64,000 nt of DNA, from the NCBI GenBank assembly GCA_030734395.1, contig JAUZTG010000029.1, forward strand, positions 1,984,001 to 2,048,000, in the 5' to 3' direction. Position 1 is the stretch's first letter. Each line of letters begins with the position of its first letter. The notes below the pieces were generated by a model. That model was given only the letters and a program-made list of their open reading frames with translations, searched no databases and was not told the DNA's origin. The translations under genes were made by a program, and so were the position numbers. This DNA comes from Sarocladium kiliense. Taxonomy: Eukaryota; Ascomycota; Sordariomycetes; Hypocreales; Sarocladiaceae. This document shows, one piece after another, positions 42,316 to 54,572 of this stretch.

Positions 42316-45300
42316 ATGTATCAAGGCGGCCATAGACATGGCGAAAGGCCATATCAGGTTCCGCCGCCGCCGCCCATGCCAAACCCAGCGGCTGGAGGTC
42401 ATCAGATGAACAACATGACTCAATTCCCGCCTCCACCGCCTCGATATCCCGGCGCAGCTTCAACCCCCGCTGGCATGGTTGCACCTCCTCCTCCAGGACC
42501 TCCTCCTGGTAGTGCTATGGGTCAGCAGGCACCATGGCATGGCAACTTCGGCCGCGTCTACGATTCTCGTGGTACTCTTATGCCACCACCTCCTCCTTCA
42601 TCAGGGCAGCATCAGCCATACAATCCGCAGCATCATGCCCAGGTGTCCGGCCAAACAATGGCCCATCCCCCACCGCCTCCTCCCCCGAACGAACAAATGA
42701 GCGCCACCTACATTCCGCAGGGCGACACGTATGGTGAGGTTGCCGGCTTTCCAGCTTTTGGGCCGGATGACTGGGCGGGTGCATCGGGCGCGACGATGCC
42801 GGCACCAAACTTCTACTCCTCAACCGCATCCAACCCACAAAGCGCGACCGATACAAACCAGACAACACCCCTCGATAATCTACAGGCGAGAGGTCTATCA
42901 AATGCTTCCAATGCGACAAATACCACGAACACGAGCAGTATACCTCCTGAAATCGCGGCACAATGGCCCCTGGAAACGGTCTTGTTGTGGCTCGCTAAGA
43001 ACCAGTTTTCCAAAGACTGGCAAGAGACGTTCAGGGGCCTCAATCTCTATGGCGCACAGTTTCTCGAATTAGGAACGAGCCATGGTGGACGAGGCAACCT
43101 CAGCCTTATGCATAAACAGGTCTACCCGCGTCTGATCCATGAGACCACTAGCAGTGGAACGGGCTGGGATCCGGCCCGTGAGCGGGAGGAGGGCAAGCGG
43201 ATGCGTCGCCTATTGCGCAACGTGAACAGTGGGAAACCGTCTGAGGGTTACGGCATGGGGAATCATCATACGCATAACCGGAGAGAGTCAGGCACATCCG
43301 CGCCTCCTGCAAGCCTGCCGAGTGCGGGCACGGATCAGGCGGAATCACCAAATGTAAGTCCTAACAGCAAAGTTACTATTAACCCTTGCTGACTCTATCT
43401 CAGCCTTTACAAGCTCCGGGACCTGGTTTCAGTGCCAAGCGATACTCACAAAGTCGTTCGACCACGATGCCCACCCTGAATAACACCATGAGCTCGGACT
43501 CAAGTCACCGAAATGCACTGAAGAGTCTCGAGGGCGATCGTCGACACAGTCCTAATGTCGGAGAGGGAGGCGAGAGCGGTCCCTTTAGAGGACCTGCCAT
43601 GCGAACCGATAGTCCTGAAGGGAGCCCTGCTCTGGGTAGTGGGACATTTGCCCCTGCAATGTCTGCATCGCCGAACGCAACGAAATTCCCACATCGCACT
43701 GCGCGACACAGTATGGACTCACAGTCCTCGAATGCTGCAATTTACGGATCCGGTGTACCGGCCGATGCAGCCACTCTGCTTAGCAGAAGCCTTAACCTGA
43801 ATGAGGTCATGGCTTCTGCTCGAAGTCCCGTTGACCGGCCTCGCCAATCTCCTGTTGAGTCTGGTGACCGGTCAGCGGGCACGGAACCTCCCAGCTCAGC
43901 CAAAGGGCCGGGCTTCCTGAGTTTCCTGTCCCGCAAGAAGAGGCAAAAGGAGGACGGGTCGCACCATTCGCCGGACGATATCGAGTCACCAACCTCAGAC
44001 GGGTTCACCAAACCGCCGTTCAGTAATCGAAGTGCGACAGCCAGCGACACCCACCTTGACCGGTCATCGAATTCGAGTGTTCCGCGAGGGAGGTCCGACT
44101 CACAGGGACGACGGGGTCCAAGGCTCTATGTGTTGGCTACAATGGACTACTGGACTTACCGTATGTGTGATGTCACTGATGCGGAAACCGCAGCAGATAT
44201 TCGGCAGGTTGTCTGTATGAATCTTGGCGTTGGCAACTTCGACAGATCGTCAATCTACCTGACAGAGCTGGGCAAGTTTGACCACTCCGATCCCTTGGAC
44301 GACCAGAAACTTCTGATGCAGCGGAAAACCAAGGCAGATGCCGCTGGATCTCTGAAGTTCTTTGTCGCTCCTGCTTGGAACCAAACGAATCCCGACGGAT
44401 CGATGACAACCATCTCTGGTGTGCCCCTGGCTTTGTCTCCCGGCTATCTGCCACCAGGGGCATCCCTTGATGCGGAAACTTACGATCAACTGAATGGTCG
44501 CCAGCGTTCTAGTTCCTCTCCTCCATCTTCGAGATCGAATACCCTTATGGGTGAACAGGTGGACGACCAGGCTTTGGCACAGGAGGCAAGCGAGTACAGG
44601 GCAGTCATGGAAAGGAAACAGCGTGAGTATCTTGCGAAAAGGAAGCAAGCCGGCAAGGGTTCAAGTCCGACTGCTCCTGAAGTCGCCTCGGGCTATGGGA
44701 TCGTGGGCAGGAATGTCGATTTTGACCAGCCGCGGAACTCACCATTCGAAGACAAGAAGCCAGATCAGTTGTTCCCGCAGAGGAAACCACCGGCACCTCC
44801 GAGTGACCCTTCTGCAACGTTGATCAAAGCCAATTCGTTGAGTCGGAAACCAGGGCATAATGGGCGACCTTCGAACGGAAGCATGGATGGGGTGCCAACG
44901 CCTAGACATCCAACGACTTGGTCTCCGGATAACGAATCGCCAGATAGGGCGAGGAAAGCCCGATATGCAAGCGGAGGTCACGCCGCCACAAGTGGCATTG
45001 GTGCCGCTTTGGTTGGCATGGGACGCAATCTTGGTGCCGTGGGCCAGTCGTCGGCGAACGGTCCCCGTACTATCTCGCCTGGCCGGACTGGAACGGGGAT
45101 GGACGATGTGCCTCAATCAGGTAAGAAACCCTCGCCAACCACCAGCCACGATCAGCTTGAATCGGGCAGCAGTGGCCGGAAATCCAAGTCAGGCTCGCCG
45201 GGGACTCTCACGTGGAGCTCAGGGAGCGTGGCGTTCATGGTCCCGGACTACGTGCGCGGTCAACCTGCCAGGCTGGAGGGATGGTCCCCTCCCAGCTCCC

Positions 45301-47355
45301 CTACTAGTGCTGTTGCTGAACTTCCCCCAGCAATCGTGCCACCTACCTCCGAGACCAGTCCCGGGTCTATGCAGCAGAGGTCGACGTTCCCACTCGAGAA
45401 CAAACGCCGGCAGAATGGCCAGGACGGCGAGAACGTAGACAGAGATGTACAATTCACGGCCCCCAAGCCAGTGGCCCGACGACCGATGCCTGCGCAGACG
45501 AATGACAGCGACGACTCTGACGATGGCCTGTTCGCCATTCCGCTGGCCAACAGGAATAAGGGTAAAGCTGCTGACAAGCCAGGTCACGCCCAGCGGCCAA
45601 GCCTTACCGTGAAGACTCAGCGGTCGAAGAAGAACCTGTCTGTTTCGTTCAACTCGCCACAGTCCAGTGGACTGGAAGGTACTGATGAGACTTCTGGTAC
45701 GCGGACGGGAGGTAGCGCCCGTCGAACGCCAATGACACCGGCGTCGGATACTTGGGAGTCCGAGCAGAACGAGAGCAAGCTCAACCGGCGCAAGTCATTC
45801 ATCGAGAAGGATGTCTGGGCGAACCGTCCACCAACTGATGCGCTGTTGAACAACCTCGATGACTTCTTCCCGAATCTTGATCTCGATCAACCGGTTCTAG
45901 AGGATGGGGTAGAGGGCGACTCCGGACCTTCACCCATCCCTGAAGGTGATGAGAACGGAGAAGGGTCGACACCTCACTCGGCAACAATGCCGGAACTGAA
46001 GAACACAGCTTCCGCGATACCTCCTTCGCGACAGCCATCTCTATATACGAACGATGGCGATACTCTTGGCTCAGATGAGTCTACACTTAAGGCTCTCGAG
46101 CGACCTTCGTCCTATCAGAGCGTTGCGCAGAGAAGCATGCGACGATCTGGCGGATTAGGACGGATGAAGTCGATTCGTGAGGTTGCGCGTGGTGCCCATG
46201 AGGCAAACAAGCGGTACACCAACACATCACAAGATATGGGCAAGTCCGGCGGAAGCGGTGGCGGCAATCATAACAGTAACATCTTGCGGCGTAAGAGTAC
46301 CAAGATGTTCAACGCGAATATTGTGCAGATCCGACCGGATCAGCGCGGTAGTATGGTCATGCCACAAGTGCCCCAGGACATATTGCCGAAGCGCCAGACG
46401 ACGTTCCGCTGGTTCAAGGGTCAGTTGATCGGCAAGGGCACCTACGGTCGTGTCTACCTCGGTATGAATGCGACTACAGGAGAGTTCTTAGCCGTCAAGG
46501 AGGTCGAGGTGAACCCTAAGGCAGCGAGTGGCGACAAGGCAAAGATGCGGGAGCTGGTGGCAGCATTGGACCAGGAGATCGATACCATGCAACACCTGGA
46601 TCACATCAACATTGTTCAGTATCTGGGCTGTGAGCGCAAAGAAACCAGCATTAGCATATTCCTGGAGTACATTTCTGGTGGCAGCATCGGCTCGTGTCTC
46701 CGCAAGCACGGCAAATTCGAAGAGCCAGTTGTGTCATCACTTACACGCCAGGCGCTTTCAGGTCTTGCGTACCTGCACCGCGAGGGTATCCTGCATCGGG
46801 ATCTCAAGGCTGACAACATCTTGCTTGATGTTGACGGTACTTGCAAGATCAGCGATTTCGGCATCTCTAAGAAGACGGACAACATCTACGGTAACGACAA
46901 GACGAACTCGATGCAGGGTTCCGTCTTCTGGATGGCCCCGGAGGTGATTCGCTCTCAGGGAGAAGGTTACAGCGCGAAGGTCGATATCTGGAGCCTGGGC
47001 TGTGTGGTGCTTGAGATGTTTGCGGGTAGGAGGCCGTGGAGCAACGAGGAAGCTGTTGGTGCAATCTATAAGATTGCGAACGGGGAGACGCCACCGATTC
47101 CAGAGGAAATCCAGGAGACGATTGGACCGTTGGCGGTAGCGTTCATGATGGATTGCTTCCAAGTGTAAGTGAAAACGACCCTTCTGGGCCTGAAAGACGC
47201 GACAAAGCTAACATTGATGAAGGAATCCATTCGATCGCCCAACGGCGGATGTCCTGCTCTCACAACATCCGTTCTGTGAGCTGGACCCGAATTACAATTT
47301 CCACGACACGGATTTGTTCCATAAGATCAAGGGCACGTTCAACAAGAACGAGTAA
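42316..47355 (+). CDS. BCK1: MAP kinase kinase kinase of the cell-wall integrity pathway
   Basis: Acts below Pkc1 and phosphorylates the Mkk1/2-type kinase. Exons 42316-43353, 43404-47164 and 47223-47355 give 1643 residues. The first 130 residues contain five separate poly-proline runs. A SAM domain lies near 217-277 (PLETVLLWLAKNQFSKDW, FRGLNLYGAQFLEL). A RA/ubiquitin-like domain lies near 585-665 (RLYVLATMDYWTYRMCDVTD). A long disordered Ser/Pro region follows. The kinase domain starts near 1347 with GKGTYGRVYLG, the ATP lysine in LAVKEVEV, HRDLKADN, DFG and the activation-loop/APE part GSVFWMAPEV; it ends with FDRPTADVLLSQHPFCE. GTYGRVYLG and ISKKTDNIY are typical of the BCK1 branch rather than Ste11. 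Confidence 0.93.
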
Positions 47356-48700
47356 TTTCAAGTCCAGCTGTTTATGATTGGTTCTTTATTTTCCAAGTCT
47401 GGTGTTGCGCAAGTCGTTTGGGAAGCGAAGCGCTGGTGTTTTGGCATTGGATGCATTCGGCGTCGAGACTTTGGGCATCGCGAGGATTACAGGGCACATG
47501 TCCTACATCAGGAACAATGAAGACATCGCAGCGTGTTACAATGTACCATTTGGGTTTTACCTCTAACGCATATTCGATGCCAACGCCTGCATGCGTGAAA
47601 TTGTGACAGATGTTGCAGTGTGGCGGCCATCACACCAGGCTAACGACGGCTTTCAGCTCACCGTAGCCGGCGCGCATCCATAGCCGAAGTAAAGAGGACC
47701 AAGTCGGAAGTTGGGTGCCGTTGGATATGAGTCCCGTGGAGTCGAGACGGGCTGCCAAGAAAGGGTAGGTCGCATTGTGGGTGTCTGGACTCTTGGAGGG
47801 CCCCTCCTCCTGCCGCGACCTGCCTAAATACGGTCATGCGACTTTAGTCACAGGTGTCCGGGGTCAAGAAAGCCACTCTGGTTCGTAGCCTCGGCAAGGC
47901 TTTTGACTTGTGTATGGCGAGGATTCTTTGAGTTCGGTGGAAGGAGAAGAGTTACACAGCAAGATCCTTTTGAGTTGCACACAAATATGCATGCTTTCTC
48001 GCGCCGTCTTGAACGGTTCTAGTAGCCGGATTAACGGTGGGACTCTAGGGCCTCCGTCCCGCCCCCATCCAGGCACCTGGTTTGGCAGGGCAGGAGGTGG
48101 TCATAGTGTCAGTTGCTCTTGCAGTTACAGTGGGCACAAATGGGGAGGTGCAAGGTGGGAAGGACCCCTGGTAGATCGCGCCTGCACAAGCTTACCTTAC
48201 CTTAGGTTACCTTACCTTACATTACCTTCCCTTGCCTCCACCTTAGCAGGCTAATGGAGGGAGGGTAATGTTCTCCCATCCCTTCTCCTCTTTCTTTCCG
48301 TCCAGTTCTGTCTCTCAATTATTAGTTCTGCTTGCCGCGCTCACAGCTCGCCCATTTCGGAGCTCTGTGGTGTTTTGCTTTTCTTATTCATTCTTGCACA
48401 TAATCCGTGCTTTGCGTGGCTGGACGTGTTGGGTCGCGTGTTGGAACGAAGATCCTTGACTGACAAAGGCACCCCTTTAACACCACCAGCCTGGTCAAAG
48501 ACACTCACTTCCGATTGCCGTGCGAAAATCTCCGGGACGTCACACGACCAACCCTCCAAATTACTAGCGACATGTCAGCTTGGTGACAGCCTCCCTTCTT
48601 GTCCATTCTTGTTGGCGTGCCGCGCGCAAAGCAGTCCGATCGACCTTGCCTCCCGTCACCCCACTACGGCCCGTCGCCCGAAGCGACACAGACCACGAAC
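47356..48700. other. Intergenic region with CCTTA microsatellite
   Basis: 1.35 kb between two plus-strand genes. It holds the BCK1 3' flank, a pentanucleotide repeat at 48191-48230 and a CT-rich leader before the mannosidase. In-frame codons extend upstream of the mannosidase ATG but without features. Confidence 0.5.
48191..48230. repeat. CTTAC/CCTTA pentanucleotide microsatellite
   Basis: About eight imperfect units of CTTAC (CTTACCTTACCTTAGGTTAC and on to ATTACC), in the promoter side of the GH47 gene. Directly visible. Confidence 0.8.
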
Positions 48701-51700
48701 ATGATGCCGCGTCGAAAGTACAGGACCTTCATCCTGTGTGCGGTCGTCGTTCTGTTCCTGCTATACCGCGTATCCCAGAACTCGAGGGAAGAGTACAGCA
48801 GCCCGCAGCCTCCACCGTTTCCCCTCGATCGCGAGGCCGATCCCGAGTCAAGTGTCGAGCGACCACAAGTTTTGCCCGAGGGGGAAGAACCACCCAGCGT
48901 GGCGGTTGAGGGCTTTGCAAAGGTCAAGGTGCCGGATCTGAAGGAGCAAGATGATCCACCACCAGTAGACAGGCTGGCCCTGGAAAAGGAGGAGTCCGAG
49001 AACACGCGGGCTCCGCAAGCAGGCACCGCAGCTGAGAATGAACCTGAACATCCAGAGGAGCCGGCTTCCGCGGCCTCTCCGCCAGAGGAGGAGAAGCCCG
49101 AAGTGAAGATCCATTGGGTCAAACAACCTGAGAATTTCCCTTTGCAGGAAGACAAAATCGCGAAGCTCCCATCCGGCACTCCGAAAACGATACCCAAGAT
49201 CCAATTTAATTTCCCAGCCGAGACCTCAGAAGCAAAGACGAAGCGCGAAGAGAGACTACAGAACATTACTGCTGAGATCGCGAGGTCGTGGGCTGGGTAC
49301 AGGAAGCATGCATGGATGCATGACGAGCTATTACCCGTGTCTGGCGAGTACCGGGACCCATTCTGCGGTTGGGCTGCGACATTGGTCGATTCTTTGGATA
49401 CACTTTGGATCGCAGGACTGAAGGAGGAGTTCGATGAAGCGGCCAAGGCAGTCGCCGATATTGATTTCACGTGGACTCCGCGACGCGACATCCCCGTATT
49501 CGAAACGACGATTCGATATCTTGGAGGACTACTTGCTGCTTATGACGTGAGTGGAGGTTCAAAGGGTGACTACGGCATCCTCTTGGAGAAGGCCATTGAG
49601 CTGGCCGAGATTCTCTTTGGGGTATTTGACACGCCGAACCGAATGCCCGATTTGTATTACAAGTGGCAACCGGAATTTGCTTCACAGCCGCACCGAGCGG
49701 GTATTGTTGGTATTGCAGAGCTTGGTACTTTGTCCATGGAGTTCACGCGCCTTGCACAGCTCACAGGCTTCAACAAGTACTACGATGCCATTGACCGCAT
49801 CACTGATGCTTTGATCGAGATGCAGGCATCGCGCCATACGAGCATTCCCGGTCTGTTTCCCCAGGGAATGGATGCGTCCGGCTGCAGGAAAATGGCAAAG
49901 CCGAACCCGGACGGTATGAGTGATGCGGCTCAGGCGCAACTCACCGCCTCAGATGCTGTCGGGGAGCCCTTAGGCTGGAGTGAGGACGGAGAAGTCATCA
50001 CTCCTGTCGGTCATGCGCCCATTGATGACGAAAGCCAGCTTCCGCCTGAGCACGATCCAAGGTTGCAGAAGCGAGGAAACACGGATGCTCCTCTGGTTGT
50101 GGATGGCGTTCAACCACGGAAGCGACCCCCCTATGGGGCGAGGGGCGAAGGAGTGGAATGGGATTGCGAGCCCCAAGGTCTTGTCCCTGACGGATATGGT
50201 AATTACTATTATAGTATGGGAGGATCTCAGGACTCGGCATACGAATATTTCCCGAAGGTTCGTGGGCTGGCTCGAGGTCATGTGAGAAGAAGAGCTAACG
50301 TATCATAGGAGTACCTGCTTCTTGGTGGGCTGGAGCCAAAGTATCAGAAGCTTCACGAGGATACCGTGGAGGCGGTGGACAAGTGGCTTATGTTCAGGCC
50401 GATGATTCAAGATGACGAGAAGTGGGATATTCTGTTTCCCGCCAAGGTCATGTCCTGGGCCAACCCCCAAGACCGAGTTTTCGACTACGAAATGACACAT
50501 CTGACATGCTTCATCGGTGGGATGTACGGCCTCGGCGCGAAGATTTTCGGCCGCGACAAGGACCTGGAGACGGCCAAGAAGCTGACCGACGGCTGCGTGT
50601 GGGCATACCAATTGACTCCTTCAGGGTTGATGCCCGAGGCAGCGGAGATTCTGGCTTGCCCAACGCTGGAGAAATGCGAGTTCAACCAGACCCTTTGGGA
50701 GCATAAGCTTGACCCTTCGGCGGACTGGCGCAACGAGGCAGCAGCAAGGTGGGACGAGGACCAGGAGAAATTGAAACTGGCGGAGATGCAGGCGGCCAGT
50801 GCAAATGAAGTTACTGGTGATCCACCGGCTGAGAAAGCCCCTGAGGAACTAAAGAAGGAGGAAGCTGAGTTGTTGAGGGAGAAGGCCTCTGAGGCTGAAG
50901 CAGCGGCTGAGGCTGAAAGGAAGGCAGAAGAGAAGCCCGCAGCCGTTGACAAGGCGGGTGGGGACAGTGCTATTGAGAGGCCTGTAGCTGCACCTGCTGT
51001 GGGTGGAATCGCGAAGCGAGCTGCTATACCTCCTCAAGGTACGGCGGAGGGCGAGTCACAGCTCCCTGAATCCCTGAAGGAGAAGCTTAATATCAAATCC
51101 GAGCCTGAAGCCCCAGAAGGCGGCGCACCAATACCGCATGCTGAGCATGTGGAACAGCCTGCTGGAGATGCCGGAGAGCGTGGCTCCCCAGGGTCCGTCG
51201 GAGTTCCTCAGTTGAACGTGCCGCAGAAAGCCTTGGACAGTGACAAGCTCGAGAAGGCAAGGCCGATGAACCATGAGCAGTATGTCAAGGATCGCATCGA
51301 GTCGGAGAATATGCGGCCCGGAATGGTGAACGTGATGGCTCGCTCCTACATCCTTCGGTAAGTTCGCCTCTTTTCAGTTGTACCAACTCTTGTTCTAACA
51401 CATATGTAGGCCGGAAGCCATTGAGTCCGTGTGGTATATGTACCGCATTACGGGAGACCCTTCGTGGCAAGAAAAGGGCTGGGTCATGTATGAGGCCACT
51501 ATGCGAGCCACGCGGACGGAGCTTGCCAACTCGGCCATTGACAACGTCATGGATTCCGAGCCATCGCACAAGGACGAGATGGAGAGCTTCTGGCTCGCTG
51601 AGACTCTCAAGTACTACTATCTCCTATTTGCGGAACCAACGGTGATCAGCCTGGATGAATGGGTTCTGAACACAGAGGCACATCCTTTCAGGAGGCCGAC

Positions 51701-51704
51701 CTAA
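48701..51704 (+). CDS. Class I alpha-1,2-mannosidase, glycoside hydrolase family 47
   Basis: Type II membrane enzyme of the ER/Golgi lumen that trims N-glycan mannose. Exons 48701-50257, 50309-51357 and 51410-51704 give 966 residues. A single membrane anchor spans about residues 9-22 (TFILCAVVVLFLLY), followed by an acidic Pro/Glu-rich stem to about residue 185. Catalytic-domain motifs are ARSWAGYRKHAWMHDELLP, LVDSLDTLWIAGL, ETTIRYLGGLLAAYD and the closing EWVLNTEAHPFRRPT, whose NTEAHP threonine is the usual calcium ligand. Two inserts enlarge it: a Gly/Pro/Arg-rich one near residue 440 and a Glu/Ala/Lys-rich one of about 170 residues between about 680 and 850. The size resembles yeast Mnl2 more than Mns1. 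Intron 1 uses a GTTCGT donor. Confidence 0.9.
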
Positions 51705-52709
51705 GAGAACATCTTGGCTGGCTTTGATATTCTGTGTTGATAAGAGGTGGAAGAAATAAGCCTCTGGGCTATGCATTACTGGTGTTTTATTCTTGGGCTA
51801 TTGACAACACCATCACGTTCAACGGGTTGTGATGGATTCATGGGGTTCAGGGCGTTCATGAAAATCGGTCACGCGATGCCCTTTCACCTTACCGAGGGGG
51901 ACAAAATAATCGATATTGGCTACTGTATTGTCTAACAATGATTATATCCTATTCTCTTGATTCAAGTGCACACAAGTTCGGTGAAGTCATTTCAAACCCC
52001 ACGGATTATCTACACATGTCACAGGTCTTTCAGTCAAAAAGACACATAACATTCTCATTGATCCCGATCCCATATCCCGCTCGGTCAGAGCTTGTTCGCT
52101 GAGGAGACGAGCCGACCCGAAGAGAGCGGAAATACCTTCCCTGGTCGTTAGTCTCCTGAGGTACTTGTACATGACACAGTCCGCCATCCCTCTCCGACAC
52201 ACTTCTTCATGCCCTCAACCAGACCAAATGACATCTCGAATCTTCGGGCAAGGTATCGCGTTCTCGTATTCCATCCTGAAAGATTCCGCATGCCAAATTA
52301 AAACAAAATCACAATAAACAAGGACCGAATTTCCTTTACCCGCCGCCTTTCCCTCACAATTTCTCCTCATCTCCATTGCAAAACTGCATCAGACAGGCAA
52401 ACTCCCATTTTTTCATCATCCAGCCATGGCCGGATAATACGTCGAGAGTGCTGCCCCCAACCATCGTTGCGACAGTCGTTGTCCTTGAGTTTGTTTTCGT
52501 GTGGATTTGTTTGTCGTTCTCGAAAAGATATACGGCTTTCGCGAAGGAAACGCCGTCCCCAAAACTCCGATGCTGATGCATTGCCAATTGTTTCCGCGCG
52601 CGCAAAAGTTTCTTCGTTGTGTCGATCTCCCATTCGTCTATCATTTGGCGTAGCCCTCGTTCTCATATACACAGAAAGTTCTTCTCAATGAAGCTGGGGT
52701 TCGTTCTCA
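51705..52709. other. Convergent intergenic region (mannosidase and FIG1)
   Basis: 1.0 kb between the two stops, AT-richer than the genes. It contains both 3' UTRs. Short frames on either strand look like chance. Confidence 0.5.
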
Positions 52710-53756
52710 TCACACCATGGCTGTAAGTACACGAATGCTCAGAATCATGACGAGCAGACCGATGGTGACGATGATGAGCAGTGCGAAAGAGAACCAGCCC
52801 ATGACCATGGCGCTGGTACCTACGCCGCTCTTGACGGAGCCGTTTCCGAAGTCTTGTGCGATGACCGATGCGGCGACCGAAGCAGTGTGTTGCCAGAGGA
52901 CGGAGACGAGGATGAAAATGGACGCAATGAAGATGATGGCGAGAGCAATTTGCGACACGGGCCGGGACGGGAAGGGCTTAACTTCTCTCTCCGAGCCCTC
53001 CGAATCTTCAGTCTCGTGCCAGCCTGGGAAGGTGGCTAGCAGGATGAAGCAGACGAAGGCGAAAACAATAGCAATGATACTATTGAGTCGAGTCAGCATG
53101 CTGTATCACGAGAGCTATGTGCATGAAAAGGCGGTATGGCTTACATCAGATACGGAAACACAATCATATCCTTGAACTGAGCCGCGAGCCAGATCAAGTT
53201 CAGCGGATCTTGGTCAACTGAGACCTCGTTGGCGAGAGCCGTCGCATTGTTACTGCACAGCCAGGAGCCGCCATCTGGGTTCACGCAGATACCGAAGTAG
53301 CCGACGCGAGCCTGCAGATGGGCGTCACCGGCGATGTTGGCGATGGCGGTGTGGACATTGTAGTCGACCTGTTCTGAACTCGGGACTGCCTCGTAGCGTT
53401 GGTAGTAGAGAGAGAGGAGGAAGATGCCGGGCATGAGTGGGGAGGATGATGAGCACCCGGCGAGTAAGAGTGCTGAGGGTGGAAGTATTAATCTAACCGA
53501 GATGTCCTAGGATTGGGGTGTGTGGTTTGGAAATACTTACAGAGGAGGATAATGGCGACAACGATCAGAATCATCAGCACATGGTGGTATCCTAGGAATG
53601 GTATCCATCCTATTGTGCAAACGTCAGACAATCAGCATTCCAATGGAACATCACACGCCACGAGTAGCGCAGATAAAAGAAGGTGAACTTACGGAACCAC
53701 CCCAGCTGAAACCGAGGCATCCTAAACCGTGACCTTGAGCTGCTGCCGCTCCCCAT
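52710..53756 (-). CDS. FIG1: Fig1-family calcium regulator and membrane-fusion protein
   Basis: Claudin-like plasma-membrane protein. In yeasts Fig1 supports low-affinity calcium uptake and cell fusion during mating; in filamentous fungi it also affects hyphal growth and fertility. Four exons (53756-53693, 53609-53541, 53472-53145, 53079-52710) give 276 residues. Helix 1 is HHVLMILIVVAIILLSLLLA and runs into AGCSSSSP. The first extracellular loop has the family motif ARVGYFGICV followed by a second cysteine (GGSWLC) and an NATA glycosylation site. Three more helices follow: IIIAIVFAFVCFILLATFP, VSQIALAIIFIASIFILVSV and AMVMGWFSFALLIIVTIGLL. Intron 2 lies within the first membrane helix. The start at 53756 yields a short basic cytosolic head. 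Confidence 0.9.
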
Positions 53757-53862
53757 GAGGCCGTCTTAAACCCGCGGGCCTTGAGAGGGAAACTGTTGAC
53801 GAGAAGGCCGTCTGGGCACGCCGCTGAGGGCGGAGAGGCCGCGTGTGGGAGGCGAACTTCAC

Positions 53863-54201
53863 TCAGCGCCGTGGCGTTGAAGTGCTGAACTGCCAGCGAG
53901 GACGCTTCGATGACAGCGTTCCTTGCGCTTTCAGGCCCTTTGGGCCTTGTCTCTTGAGGAGGTAATCGTCGTTGCGCACGTTACTCGAAAAGGTACCCTC
54001 CGTTCGATCGATCCGTTCTATTGAATGGGTGTCTCGGGAGGATGACGGTGACTGGAATGCTTCGAAGCGTTCGGTTCTCGATATCTCGTGGTGGAGGAAG
54101 GATACAGATGGGGGGATGAATCGAATCTGGCCTGGAATGCAAACGAAAGTGAGAACCGCGACAATGAAGACCTGCACAATCAGTAGTCTCTCAAACGACA
54201 A
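53863..54201 (-). CDS. Possible small secreted protein with Kex2-type sites
   Basis: Uncertain. An ATG-started 112-codon frame with an N-terminal hydrophobic segment (LLIVQVFIVAVLTFVC) that could be a signal peptide or anchor. The rest is hydrophilic, rich in Ser and Arg. It has dibasic KR pairs in DDYLLKRQG and LSSKRPR and ends in PRR, which resembles Kex2-processed precursors. It lies 107 bases upstream of FIG1 on the same strand, so it could instead be FIG1 5' leader. No family match. Confidence 0.25.
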   Translation of the reverse strand: MSFERLLIVQVFIVAVLTFVCIPGQIRFIPPSVSFLHHEISRTERFEAFQSPSSSRDTHSIERIDRTEGTFSSNVRNDDYLLKRQGPKGLKAQGTLSSKRPRWQFSTSTPRR

Positions 54202-54572
54202 TGAAGCGAGTGAAAGGGGAGGAGAAGGTGAGTGGATTTGGTGATTGCCGGAATGGAATGTGAAAAAGGTTGAGAGTCTCGGGGGGAGAGAAGTTCAACC
54301 AACCTCGATTGCTTTCCTTGGTATGTTGTATAAGTTGTGTCAAGTGTGAGCTGTTGGAGTTGCGTTTCCCAAGCTCCTACTAGTGAGTAAGTAGTAGTGA
54401 TAGAGGGATACGTAAGTGCAGGCAGATCGGTGTCTAGTCGGATGCTCGTCGCCAGGTTGGGCAGTAAGTGAGATCAGGGACGGAGGATTTGTTTACTGCG
54501 GTTGCTGGGCGACGAGTGTGGTTGCGCTGTGGCGGATGCGGGGCGGGGCGGCGTCTGGAAGCTGGAAGCACC

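Noticed and set aside
47910..48254. 114-codon frame between BCK1 and the mannosidase
   Set aside because: Ends in the CTTAC microsatellite and has no domain; treated as non-coding.
48599..48700. Upstream extension of the mannosidase frame by 34 codons
   Set aside because: It starts at a non-ATG codon and would put a Pro-rich stretch before the membrane anchor; the ATG at 48701 fits type II topology better.
52354..52672. Two overlapping minus-strand frames of about 100 codons after FIG1
   Set aside because: They lie in the expected FIG1 3' UTR and have no conserved features.
53700..53900. Alternative open frame (HFNATALSEVRLP region) upstream of FIG1
   Set aside because: It reads protein-like for about 60 codons but has no start codon and overlaps FIG1 exon 1 in another frame.
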